DNA of 64,000 bases, taken from the NCBI GenBank assembly GCA_025266875.1, contig JALLLT010000017.1, positions 558,001 to 622,000 on the forward strand, read 5' to 3'. Positions 22,066-33,239 of this stretch are shown piece after piece (position 1 is the stretch's first letter; every line of letters begins with the position of its first letter). This stretch comes from Fennellomyces sp. T-0311 (lineage: Eukaryota > Mucoromycota > Mucoromycetes > Mucorales > Lichtheimiaceae). Under the pieces are notes generated by a model, which had not been told where the DNA came from, did no database searches, and saw nothing but the letters and a program-made list of their open reading frames with translations. Made by a program: the position numbers and the translations under genes.

Positions 22066-22656
22066 AGTCAATGAAACCGGAGAATTTGTTTGATAAACGA
22101 AGGAAGAAAAAGAAGGTTCCTGGAGGGCGACAGCAACTAAATACCCAAGTTTCAGACCTCCGACTAATTCCGATTTGCCTGTGCTCTTTTAAGCCTTTTT
22201 CACGTTGATGGAATGTCAGAGATTGGAAATGGAGGAAAAGTGGATCAACGCTACGCACTTTAACTACTGGGTCCCCCGGTAGTTTTAGCAGCCGACACTT
22301 GAAACTAAGCCGCGGTAAGCTTCGCAAATGTGTACCCTGCTTATATTAAAGAGAGGCACGCCGTTGGTATTGTATAACAAAGCACTCCAAGCGCTATACA
22401 GCCGCTGTTGGGCTCCTCATGCCGATCTGAAACATATATCTCTTTATATGGTTAAAATATATGTTTTACATATGGATATGGCCACCCCCGAACGCGTTTG
22501 GCGCCAAATATTGATGTAACGTGTGTTTAAGTTATGTCTATGAGGTTAAAGCGTCTTTTTATACTATATAAAAGGGTTTGTAGAATCATGAAGCAACTAT
22601 TAGATCTTTACAAGCGAGGGTATATGAAAGAAATCTATACAGGGCTAATAATTAAG
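22066..22656. other. Intergenic region, NRAMP upstream / MFS downstream
   Basis: It contains the promoter and leader of the NRAMP gene and the 3' end of the MFS gene, both on the minus strand. An AT-rich stretch with TATA-like sequences (tactatataaaa) is at about 22560-22572. No gene is seen. Confidence 0.4.
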
Positions 22657-24582
22657 TTAATAGACGGATATCAGTGAGCCCGTCAAGCGGTATTTCAGGT
22701 ACAAGCAAATGAGTGCGCCGCCGACGTAAACTGATCCGATAAACATCTGAATACCGAGGTAACCATTGTCGGGCGAAGATTGTTGAATAGCAGCAGCGAT
22801 CGGCGTACCCATGGCGGAGATTGCACTTGCAATAAAAAGGATGGATAATCCAGAAGACAACTTTTCCATGCCTACCACACTTCCGGTAATCGGCGCAGCC
22901 TACAATTGCAAAAGTGTAAATTTCTGCAACTCACGTGAAAAAAATATGTGCATCGCTTACCAGTGCATAGTAAGTTCCACATGTGAATCCCCACAAGATC
23001 GAATAAGCCAAAAGAACGCCGTACGAAGTTGCAAACGGCCAGATCACGAATGAAAATATACCAGCTAATGCTGAGGCAATCATATACATGTTTAAGCGGC
23101 CAATTTTGTCTGCCACAAAACCTAATACAATACGGCCTACGGCATTCATTGCACAGAGAATGCCTAGTAAATTTGAGGAATCAGTTTGGTTGATACCAAT
23201 ACTGGCAGCATATTCTAGAAAAAGAAGATTGAGTTTTTTTTTTTCGTGCCGATTCTGAAATATACCGTCCTTACTGGGAAGGTAGAACATTGGAGTCAAG
23301 TAACCCATCAACGCAATAACGGCGCCGACCAGCCACACGTTGAAATCCGACATTTTAAACATAGAAAATTGAATAGGTGATTTGATGGGCAGGTTTTTGC
23401 GGTAAGAGCTGGGAAGGCGGTCTTTTACAAGAATTGTTCCGATACAACATATTCCTAATGAAAAGAAACCAAGGATATGGAATGCCCATCGAATCCCATA
23501 CTTTGTGATCAAGAAACTGGCCTGTTCGAACATGTCAGAACACAAAATCCCAGAAAAAGAGATATAGTGATACCATAGGACTGAGGGCCAAACCACCTAA
23601 ACCGGTACCTGAAGAACTGATTCCCATAGCTGTACCTCGTCGGGTAGTGAACCTATTTTTTTTTCTCGCTGCTTTAGTGATATTTTCCCATTTTGCCAGA
23701 TCCTAAAGAGACAACTTGTACCATTGTGGTATCACCGATGCGATCGACTGCATATTTTAAATTTAGCTAAAAAAATAGGATGGTACAGAAAACGAATAAT
23801 TACCATGTAAAGAAAGGAAGCGCCAAATCCAAACAGGAGACCCTGCGTAAGATAAAGATGCCAAACCGCGGTACTGAAGCCTGATAAGATAATGCCAAGG
23901 CACATCAAGACGCTTCCAAAAGCATAATTGAATCGGGTACCGAATCGAACAAATAGGACGCTCACAGGTGAAAACACATTCAAGCATACGTTAAGGGTAG
24001 AGCCCACTGTCATCAATTCCAGTGTGGTTGCTTTGCCAGCGAGGGTGGAGGTCGAGTACGCCTGCGAAAAAACACCCCACACTGAAGCAAGACCGAACAT
24101 TACGAAGTTTGCGCAGAAACCGGCTACGGCCACTGCCCTGTTTTTGGTGATGAGTAATCGGCGAGATTTAGCTTCACGATTTGATTTTGCGACGCTATTA
24201 CCATCCATAGCCCCCGTCTGGGATATCATCGATTATATTTTTAGGAGGAGGCTCGACAATGCTGGCCTCATCCATTCCTATAAATAATATGCGTGTATAA
24301 ATGTCATGTAGCCTGAGATTATGTGGGAAATCCAAAAACAAACTTACGAGAATGTGTTTTTTCTAATGCAGCCGTATTATTGTTCTCCTTATCATTACAA
24401 ATATACGGTATCTTTTCGACCGAGGCTTTTTCAACGTCGATCTCTATTTTTCCAGGGGTCAGTGTCATATCGTTGTCCTCTTCGGCTCGGTCCGAGATAG
24501 TCATTGTGAAGGTTTGTGTTTTAAGAAGTAAAAAAAACGACGATAGTGAGCCTATCGAACAAGGTTTTATCTTCGGTGCCAT
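22657..24582 (-). CDS. MFS transporter of the monocarboxylate-porter (Mch/MCT) type
   Basis: Eight exons are 24582-24348, 24277-24202, 24137-23804, 23747-23716, 23652-23574, 23521-23275, 23214-22961 and 22899-22657, giving 499 residues. The membrane domain opens with PDGGYGWAVAVAGFCANF, the signature of SLC16/Mch transporters, formed across intron 2. VIPQWYKFTTRRGTAMGISS is the loop after the first helices, and GRIVLGFVADKIGRLNMY is the second-half loop. Twelve hydrophobic segments are expected. The fourth exon is only 32 bases; skipping it would destroy the QWY-RRG motif. The substrate is unknown, since fungal Mch proteins often do not carry monocarboxylates (family knowledge). An alternative start is the Met at 24504. 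It diverges from the kelch/BTB gene. Confidence 0.92.
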
Positions 24583-24921
24583 GAATTTATGACATTTTAT
24601 TTCTCAGCTTTAATCAGTCTCCGAGGGCTATTCGATCCGTCGGATCGGCATAACCTTTAACACGTTAGTGTAAAAGCGGCATATATATATATACTTATCA
24701 TTGCCCCCACTTCCTGGATAATGGGAAGAGCTCAGTCCCATGTGAGTTTACGGTGCCGCAAATGCATACATATTTTTTTGACTTTCTGGGAAAACGCTGT
24801 GGCTTTTGGTGACACCTGCAACCATCCCCGGCAACACCAAATTCGTATGAACATCTAATTACTAACTTTTCCCCAAAAAACTCTCTTTTTTCTTCCTTTC
24901 TTTTCTTCCTTCCCTCGTTCG
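24583..24921. promoter_or_regulatory. Divergent promoter, MFS transporter / kelch-BTB gene
   Basis: These 339 bases lie between outward-facing starts. A (AT)-rich TATA-like run (gcatatatatatatac) lies at 24678-24693. The right side, 24865-24920, is a CT-rich tract directly ahead of the kelch-BTB start, as in the APSES leader. Confidence 0.5.
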
Positions 24922-27126
24922 ATGACGCCTGCTCCGACAATGGCGGGTACACAGTCCATAGCCGACCTTACCACCAAACTGCACAGTACATCGGGCGATG
25001 TCCCACCGTCACTTATAGGCGCTTCCACCACAATCGTAGGGGACCGTTTGTTTTTGTTCGGTGGTCGATTACAGGCATCTGCCCAAGTACTCAATAGAGT
25101 GTATGTCCTGTCGCTCACGACCCATATGTGGACACAACTTGTTCCTCGTAACGAACCGCCTCCTCCACGTTATTTCCACTCGGCCAACCTCTATCAGCCA
25201 AAGAAAAAGTCCAAAAGGATTATTTTTTATGGAGGCTTGACCGTCAACACAGCCGAAGATAATGGACTTTGTTCCCTCGGAGATCTTTTCTTTCTGGTTC
25301 TAGACGACGATAATGGACCTTATTGGGAATACCCTAATCCAGAAAGCCGACCGCACGAGCGGTACTCCCACCTTACAACCATGACCAACAACCAACGACA
25401 CCTTGTTGTTCTCGGTGGACAAGACGTGAACGCAGGCTATATTGACGAAATTAACATTTACGACTGCCGACAAAACAAATGGCGAGACCCATATCCTGTT
25501 ACTGCTCATTATTGCACTTACCGCACCGCGGCGGCAACGGTTACACCCATTTCACCAAGCATATCTGTTCCATCGCGCAATTTTTCAGGCATATTGGGTA
25601 ACCCATTCTTCCATACCGGCGGGGCACAGGAGGAAAGTCAGGATTTGGAAGACGTGGTTCATCGACAAAAGATGCATTCGACCATATTTGCGTATTCAAA
25701 TTACAATTTCTACGACCTAAAGCGGACCCTACAACAGATCACCATTTCGAACAAAGGCCACGTGGTGGATGTCACTGATCATACAGCCGCTCTGATCGGC
25801 AGTCGACAATACACTCCACCTGCTTTACGATTTCCTGCGGGATTTGCTTGCGGTCACTTTCTGATTGTCGTGGGCCCGTGCATTACGCCCGAGTCACAGC
25901 AGCTTCATATTTGGGCCCTGAATGTTGTTTCCATGACTTGGACCCGTATCGATGCCGGTCCTGCCCTCTCACGGGGCTCATGGTTGAAAGGCTTATTACA
26001 CGAAGACCGCAACCAATTTGTTGTTTTCGGTCATCCAGGACGATCCATGCAGGACGATCATACTCAACGTGTCATCCATTTCGAGTATTCGGCAAGTATT
26101 GATACTGAGGCATTCGGTATCTATCAGCCTCCGTATCTGACGTACGGACCGACGGCTCAAGAGGCAGGCTTGGCGTTACTTAGCAACCCAATGTTGTCAG
26201 ACATTACGCTCATATCAACGGATGGATATCGTGTACGTGCCAATTCGATGATCCTTGCTCAGCGCTGGCCGTCTGTGCATTCTCGACTGTGTCCACTCGT
26301 ATCACCTACAACGAAAGGGTTGTCGACATCCGTCGAATACACGTTGACTTTCCCTGATACGCAGGATATCTTGGTCGCCTTCTTGCAGTTTTTGTACACG
26401 GATCATCTTACCACTGTTGAACAGAATCAACCGCGGATTCTCACACGGTTATTACTTTTGGCTGATCTGTTTGGGTTGAACCGCCTCAAAGCTCTCGCTG
26501 TCCATTCATTGCATCAAATGTTACAAATATCGACGGCACCCGACATTTACCAGACGGCGGCCATGGCCGATTGTACTTCGCTTCAAATTCGTGCCTTGCG
26601 CGTGATGGTCAATGCGAAAAAGATGATACAACAGCAGCACAGTCAGAGTCAACAAAGTCAGCAGCGTTCCCAGCAAACGCAGCAACAACAGCAACAGACA
26701 CTTATCGACCGAATCGGATCTTCATCGCAAAACCATCATCAACCATTGTCCAAACTGCTACGCCAGTACGACATAAGCAATGTACCCATGCCAAACAGCA
26801 AGGTACAATTGCCAGGCAACAACGCTCATTTCCCAGCTAATCACTCGCCAGCCAACAACGGCGGCATTGATCTCTCTGCTTTCCCATTGCCACCCAATCC
26901 GCCATCGACACATCCTCATTCCACAGCGCCTCAGCGATCGAATACTGCCCCACCGCTACGGGCAAAAAATCCCTCGAGAAAAAGTAGCAACAGCACAACA
27001 GCGTCTCCTGGAGTGACAAGTGCTGCAAAATTGCCATCCCCGCCACCATCGGTTTCGCAAACCGGAACACAACCAACAAAGCTTTCCCGCAATAATACGA
27101 CGTTATGGCTTCCGATGACCTTTTAA
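24922..27126 (+). CDS. Kelch-repeat and BTB/POZ domain protein
   Basis: A single exon encodes 734 residues. Kelch-type blades are visible in the first 390 residues, with motifs GDRLFLFGGR, RIIFYGGL, HLVVLGGQDVNAGYIDEINI and FVVFGHPG. A BTB/POZ domain follows at about 424-540 (LSDITLISTDGYRVRANSMI, then FLQFLYTDHLTT and LLLLADLFGLNRLKALAV). The C-terminal 190 residues are disordered, with a Gln-rich tract at about 572-592 and Pro/Ser/Asn-rich sequence. The kelch-then-BTB order recalls LZTR1 and the fission yeast Ras-pathway protein Ral2, rather than the BTB-BACK-kelch order of animal KLHL proteins. A role as a Cul3 adaptor or in Ras signalling is therefore possible but is inference. The gene lacks introns. 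Confidence 0.9.
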   Translation: MTPAPTMAGTQSIADLTTKLHSTSGDVPPSLIGASTTIVGDRLFLFGGRLQASAQVLNRVYVLSLTTHMWTQLVPRNEPPPPRYFHSANLYQPKKKSKRIIFYGGLTVNTAEDNGLCSLGDLFFLVLDDDNGPYWEYPNPESRPHERYSHLTTMTNNQRHLVVLGGQDVNAGYIDEINIYDCRQNKWRDPYPVTAHYCTYRTAAATVTPISPSISVPSRNFSGILGNPFFHTGGAQEESQDLEDVVHRQKMHSTIFAYSNYNFYDLKRTLQQITISNKGHVVDVTDHTAALIGSRQYTPPALRFPAGFACGHFLIVVGPCITPESQQLHIWALNVVSMTWTRIDAGPALSRGSWLKGLLHEDRNQFVVFGHPGRSMQDDHTQRVIHFEYSASIDTEAFGIYQPPYLTYGPTAQEAGLALLSNPMLSDITLISTDGYRVRANSMILAQRWPSVHSRLCPLVSPTTKGLSTSVEYTLTFPDTQDILVAFLQFLYTDHLTTVEQNQPRILTRLLLLADLFGLNRLKALAVHSLHQMLQISTAPDIYQTAAMADCTSLQIRALRVMVNAKKMIQQQHSQSQQSQQRSQQTQQQQQQTLIDRIGSSSQNHHQPLSKLLRQYDISNVPMPNSKVQLPGNNAHFPANHSPANNGGIDLSAFPLPPNPPSTHPHSTAPQRSNTAPPLRAKNPSRKSSNSTTASPGVTSAAKLPSPPPSVSQTGTQPTKLSRNNTTLWLPMTF

Positions 27127-30100
27127 AGGCATTATATATCTACACACCACTTTTACCATCGGCTATACCATGGGCTGGTCCTTCCCCTCCAATTAGTATT
27201 TTAATGTAAACGGCGTGCTTTTGTCCGAATTGTATAAATGCGACCTTCTGTCGTGATAAAATATATATATATATATATATTAGTCCGCTTTTAACATTGT
27301 CATATCAATGTATAAGTGTTTTATCTGCCCTAGAGTATCTATAAGGTGATGTTAGAATAGCGGTAATTATGGTCTGCAGTAACTCTAATTAGACATGACA
27401 CACACCCTTGTTCTCAGAACAACTCAGGGCAATGAAGTAAGCACCTGGTCTATTACTCTCGCTTCTGGTCCATCTTTGATCATCAAGATGTCAGGAAGAT
27501 CCGTTTGCTCTCTGTTGCACAACATCCAAATATGTAGTTACGTAAGAGTGAGGTTGCTTTAGCTTATCGATTCGCAACGACTACTGTATAGGTAAAATCT
27601 GGCTCATCGTCATACCATAATTCTGCTTGTATTCAACCAACTGGTCGCCTGTCAAGGCAAGTAAGTAAATATTTACGTATGATTCTTGTTGCTTGCTCAG
27701 GTTAGTCGAATACTTTTTAGGCAAAAAGACGGATATGGACATTAAGCTGGAAGAAAAAAGATACCATTCCTCGGATGAATCTGAATGCGGATATTGGTAA
27801 TCTAAACTTGGCAAGCATGCTACCTTTCCACTTTTTGCCGAGCTCCCGAATATCACTAAATACGTCTTATCGATGCGTGTTTTAATTATTGAAGATTCAG
27901 CGAATTTCGTCGCATATGTGAGTTATTGTGCCATTAACGTCCTCAAGTAGCGCCTAAATAGCAACCAAGTATCAGATAAGGTAATCCAGAAAAGCCTCTT
28001 TGGTATATCTAGCAGGTTGGATATCTTATCCCCAACCTTATCAGTCAATACTAGAGAGAAATGTCATTTATTTGTGTAATGATACAAGCTTATCTAGGTT
28101 AATACGCTTGTGAGTGGATTACGTACTCATCTGTGCTTTTGGATTTAAGATTTCTGGATTATTACAAAAGCCGGTAACTGTGTCCGTCAGTCAGAAATAT
28201 GAGCGATTACATAATCTGCCAATCATCATAACACCACGTGGAAAAATAAGTCCTTTCTTATTATCTGCTTTATATAAAGCATGTGTATTGCCCTCACAAT
28301 GTCTTGTTGTCTTGTAAGGAACGTTGTAGTGTGTCCACGAATCGATATATTTACTGTGCATATGGAGTTTTTAAAGCATTATTTTTATTACGTTACTTAT
28401 GGTGCTCTTCCATCCACAGTAATGTTGATGCTAATAAAAAGTTACTTACTTTGTGCGGTAAGAAAAACCAAAAAGACATTCCACGGTAAATTATTTGCTC
28501 CTTTTCCTCATTTCCGTCTTTTTTGTACAGCCACAATAGCTATGCCACCATTGACTATGCTTAATTACTTATATAGTCAATACTCGCTCATGTGCAATTA
28601 ACGGCTATGATAAGAGTGTGTTTGTACATGTTAGATTATATACGTGATTTTGAAGTCAATCATAAAGCATCCTACTCTATCTACTAAAGGTACAAGCAAC
28701 AGATACCTGGACGTGCGTAGGAATTTTTCGGTCTCGTACGAAAGTTAAGAATTGACTACCCCGACCCATTATCAAGACAGACTTGAGAATATGAATGGAA
28801 TTACTCGTACCTGGGACTGTTGAAGCGGTCTGTGGTTAAGTGGTTTGGTATACTATACCTATAGAATCATTTATGTTTGCTGAGGTGAAGACTAAAAAGG
28901 TTGATGCCAAATTTACTCTGTTTTGTACAGTTTGTCACCGGAACATCCTGGAGAAGAATCAAAAGTTAGCATTTTGCTTGGAGAACGGATTGTGATTATT
29001 GATTGTACCTCACAAATGAATTTATCAAGCTTAGCTGGGTCCTTTTATATCGCGAGCCTTGACATGCGTTGAGCTCATATTTGCGAAGGCATACCTGACA
29101 TCATCCCAGAGGAAATACATGCAATGGTTTCCATTCTCGTGTTGCCGCTCCTGCAAACAATGAAGTTATAAAATCGGAGCAGTAATAATGAAATACAAAA
29201 AGAACTTAATGTATATAATTTGAAAGCCCCACCAAAATCCCGGATGTATCTGTCGATTAATCCCAACGGCAATCGATCAAAAATTGATACAACCACAGGA
29301 TAAGAAATCGACAAGATTGCCCATATGAATGCTTCTCCGACATCTGCATCTGTGGCAACATGACCATCTCTTCGTCACTTATTCAACAATAATCTATACT
29401 TGGATCTATACATATACAGCTGTCACCTATATGACACGATTTATCCGCGCTCAATTGTTTTTGTGTTAAGAAAAGTAAATGTTATTCCAGGGCTGTAAAA
29501 TAATACTCAAACCAACAAGAGAAATTGAAACGGGCAGCGTACACCACCATACACTGCTACGTACCATCATAAAAAGTGATGCGAAGTTAATGCAACTTGA
29601 AAAATTGCAAGAGCATCCGTTAAAAATGTAATGATTTGCCCTTGTAATCATTGGATTGACCGCAACCATTTTCGTGAAAGTGTAATGTGCAAGAAATGCA
29701 TTCCGAGAGGCAAAAGGCCAAGCAATCATATGAAGACAGAACTCAATCCCTGGAAGGTCGCCAAGTGACAGAACAAGAGCAATGATTTAAAATACCTTGG
29801 ATTTCATTATATCGTGATTGCAGGTTTTCTTTTTACGGAGGATCCAACGATCAGTCCGGGTGTACGTTATGATGTTGCGTAATTCATCGTATACCTGATT
29901 AGCTAATGTCATCGTGCTAATCACGCCCACCCTCTCAAATTCTGGTTCTGCCATAAAGCAACAAAAAAGTAAAGCACTCCAATGTAATGACTACTATAGT
30001 TTAAGGAATGTACTAAAATATTTTTCAGTCCATGGGCCTTACTATCCACATCGACGCGACAGTATGCCAGCCGATGCAAAATACATATCCCGCTCATGTT

Positions 30101-30940
30101 GCCTTCTGTTGATCACCCGTAATTTTCCATTGCCAAAAACACCAGCGATGTAATGGTGAACGACTTGGTTGTGGTGCACTTGCTACAAGTAATGCTACAG
30201 AAATGGAAGTAGATATTTTTGCTAAGAATCCAGAGCTCGATTTGTATAGCTGAGGAAAAGTTTGGGGGTGATAGCCACCTGGGTATGAAACAGAAATGTG
30301 AAACGATATACCAAAAAGGTTTAACTAACGTAACATGATAGCAGTTCCTTCTCATGGCACACCGACCCACGCCCAATATTCCGTTAATTATTTTTCTCCT
30401 TCATCCCCAGATAGGCATACCAAACACCAATATTGGGCGAAATCATTGGCATTTTATTTGGCGTATTCATCACCAACGATTATTACCGAAACGACAACAG
30501 ATATGTCCTGTATCTTTGCTCCAGATGAAAAGGTTACTGCTTGCTTTTGAAAGCATAGGACAGCAAGAGAAGTGGCGCCAATCACGCACCAGAAGTTGAC
30601 CCTTTCCAATTGACATGCTTTAAAAGTTGTCACACAAAAGGGTTTACGAAATTCTGTGATAAGGTGCTGGACAAATCGCAAAAACCGAAAATGTCGAAAA
30701 GCGAACATATGTATAAATAAGCCATAAAGAAGACTTACGAGTACTTAAGGTCGGTACTAATATAAGCAGATGAAAAGTAAATACTACATTAATTTCATTA
30801 ATGCTCCATCCTCCGTGTTGGCGACAAGCGTTGGAGTATGGAATTTACCAGGGGAGCTCGTAGAAATAGCATCATATGCGTGGTAACCTCATCTGCTTGA
30901 TCTATAGAAAGAGACAAACAATTTTTTTGCCATCATTACC
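27127..30940. other. Gene-poor, decayed region
   Basis: Nearly 4 kb without an intact gene. The first 150 bases are probably the kelch-BTB 3' UTR. On the minus strand, 27581-27860 holds protein-like fragments in two overlapping frames (for example KWKGSMLAKFRLPISAFRF), suggesting a frameshifted old coding region, but I cannot name it. Short open frames at 28114-28317, 28281-28601, 29466-29729 and 30335-30708 show no family motif and no splice pattern that would join them. The stretch may be a graveyard of lineage-specific genes or elements. Confidence 0.35.
27260..27281. repeat. (AT)n microsatellite
   Basis: About eleven AT units in the 3' flank of the kelch-BTB gene. Simple repeat with no visible role. 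Confidence 0.9.
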
Positions 30941-31936
30941 ATGGATGAAGCTACCAATAGCGATTACGCTCTTGATCAGATTATTGATACGAGATGGAAG
31001 TAATTAAGTCGTATGGCAATCTCGACCTACCAGATCTACACCAGAAGACAAGCAATTTTTCTTCAAGTTCACCGCAGATACAAAATCTATCGATAGCGAT
31101 CATGTTCTCAATAAATTAATTGATATAATTAGAAAAACTGGCTCTTTCGATGCGCATCACCTGTTCGACCTGCCTTCGCTCCGGTCAGTGATGGAGAAAC
31201 CACTATGCTACTATTAATACGACATGATTAGCTGCTTCGATAATGGGATCAACGAAATGAATATTGTGTTTCGGTACTGGCCTATGTCTCGGCAACATCT
31301 ACGTGGCGACGGGAAGGTATACTATCTATTTGCTATTATGCACGTAACTAGTAGGCTGAAATATACTTCTATGTTCAAGGAACCGTACTTCTATTGCAAT
31401 TTTTCAGAGATTGAGTTGAGACAGGTTATTTAGTAGCACATAGTCTATGATGTCAAAAAGAGTGCAATTCATCCAGACTTGTTGTTACTCAAGACGGGTA
31501 TTGATTTTGATTGCCTTGAGGTGCGGAAAGCGGATGATAATATACACTGCACAAAAAAGAAATTGTAGAGATGAAATTTCACTCGCTAAAAACAATGAAG
31601 TACCAATTCGATAGCATCATAATGAAAGCAAGAAACGATCTGGGTGTCACGAGAGCGGTGATAATTCTCTATTTTCAGCACATCGGTAAGGTTTCTAAGC
31701 CGAAAAGAAAAATGAAATATCCATTCTGATTATGATATATAGGCCTTCGAATGAAGCTTGCAGTTCTTGACTGCCAGAAAGGGTATGTTTGTCGAGTTAT
31801 TATGTCTGAGGAATATGAGATCCTGTTGAATCCGTGCCAGATAGTCGCACAAGTGCTGTCCATCGTAATGCTTACACTCCAGGCTAAGGTATCGATTGTA
31901 GATCAATTTAAAGCCGTGATTTGTTTCTCACATTAA
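30941..31936 (+). pseudogene. Decayed gene of an unrecognised, repeat-bearing family
   Basis: Starting at MDEATNSDYALDQIID (30941) the reading passes into another frame with GNLDLPDLHQ (about 31009-31045), then by a further shift into a frame open from 31044 (EDKQFFFKFTADTKSIDSD) to about 31568. That last frame is continuous protein-like sequence broken by in-frame stops at about 31215, 31431 and 31434. A final segment from 31571 is joined by a good GT-AG intron (31686-31742) and ends at 31936. Two units, DYALDQIID followed by DLPDLHQ, and DHVLNKLIDI followed by FDLPSLRS, look like an internal duplication. I do not know the family; the multiple lesions show this copy is dead. A related fragment is at 39332. 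Confidence 0.55.
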
Positions 31937-32648
31937 GAGATAGACGATCGTTCAGTGCTCAATGAAGTTGTTGGAAGAATATAAGTAAAAGCCTAAAGGC
32001 AAAGCGCAACTGAAAGCTTAAAAAAAGCCAACTATATTCCTACTACCACCCAAAAGCGAAAACATGATGAAATGAGCTAGCTCACCATCTGCTTCCCTTT
32101 TACATTGATTTCCCATAATGATAGCGTTCGCAACATTACAGCACTTCCACTTTATACATATCTCATAATTTCTATTCATATCCTTACGTACATACTACTT
32201 ATATTTATTGTAAACTTGTGCTCACTACTGCCGTTGCTTTTATTACTGCCTATACGGATAACATCCTTTATACACCATAAGTTAGATCAAAAGCACAAAC
32301 GATAAAGTATGTTCTTGATCTTTTTGAGGTGTATGTATTTAGTTGAAAAGTATGAATTTTATTTGGAATACTTATTGACCTGCCCCTATAGGTATATGGT
32401 CGCTTCCTTGAGGTACGAATGTATAGATATAATAACAGAGATCAAATGCCATGTCTGAGAAAACCCTTGTTGGGAAAAAGACACGCCTGCATCGAAAAAT
32501 TGCGAATATGTATAGAATGGAGAGAAGAGAGAAAAAACAATGAAGGCAAATGCCAGAGAGGTAGCCGTGTTAAGATAGGGATATCACACTACGTGTGGGC
32601 ACTTGTAGGTGCGGATGGTCTGCCTTGGAGAGCTTCTTCCGGTGCCAG
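31937..32648. other. Intergenic region
   Basis: No supported gene. An open frame at 32105-32305 is made of hydrophobic low-complexity sequence, and that at 32419-32652 has no motif. Nothing else is seen. Confidence 0.35.
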
Positions 32649-32836
32649 TTAGTCATCATCATACTGCGCGTCTTTGTGGCTCAGCTTATCGATCTCGCGG
32701 AGGAAATGTTGAAGTGCTGGCCACAATTTCTTCCATTTGCCTCGGGCCAGCCCATTATCTGAACGTGGAAGGTTGTTCAAGATATGGTCGATGACCTGTG
32801 CATTGTTTGGCTGGTCAGGGTCTGGTCCAAATGCTA
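32649..32836 (-). CDS. Orphan coding exon (C-terminal end of an unrecognised protein)
   Basis: A minus-strand open frame ends at a TAA at 32649-32651 and encodes an about 60-residue C-terminus, with ARGKWKKLWPALQHFLREID and an acidic Asp-rich end (DAQYDDD). AG acceptors just upstream (ttag at 32834-32835, or ctaag further up) could join it to an earlier exon, but no convincing upstream exon is visible before the YIPF6-like gene. Helical, amphipathic composition and codon pattern look protein-like. It may be a small spliced gene whose first exon I miss or a leftover fragment. I do not recognise the family. Confidence 0.35.
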
Positions 32837-33239
32837 AGGGCAGTTCTTAGTACTCTGCGTGAAGCAATGGACAGGTGGCGTAGTGCTCTGGCTTTTGTAT
32901 TTAATTGCATTCGTTATCTGACTCGGCCATAGAAGCATGAACCAGTAAATATATGTAAAGGTTGGGCTAGTCGAGTAACTTGTGCGTCTAGACCCGGCTC
33001 TGCCAGTGTATCTTCGCCTTTAATTCCTATTTACCGATAACATTCGCTACACACTGAATGATCCTGTATCGTTATGTAATACATTTATCGTTACAATGCT
33101 TTCTATCATTGTTGCGTACCGAATGGTTGTAGGTCTCCCAGCGATGGTAACTGAAAGAGGTTCTATTTGTGTATGTACATTCTACTTTGTTTATATTTTT
33201 GAATCTGTTCAACAAACAAAAAGGGGAGTGTATATATTA
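32837..33239. other. Intergenic region downstream of the YIPF6-like gene
   Basis: This stretch should include the YIPF6-like 3' UTR. On the minus strand there is a short ATG-led stretch near 32930 that closes after nine codons. No other gene, RNA or repeat is evident. Confidence 0.35.
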
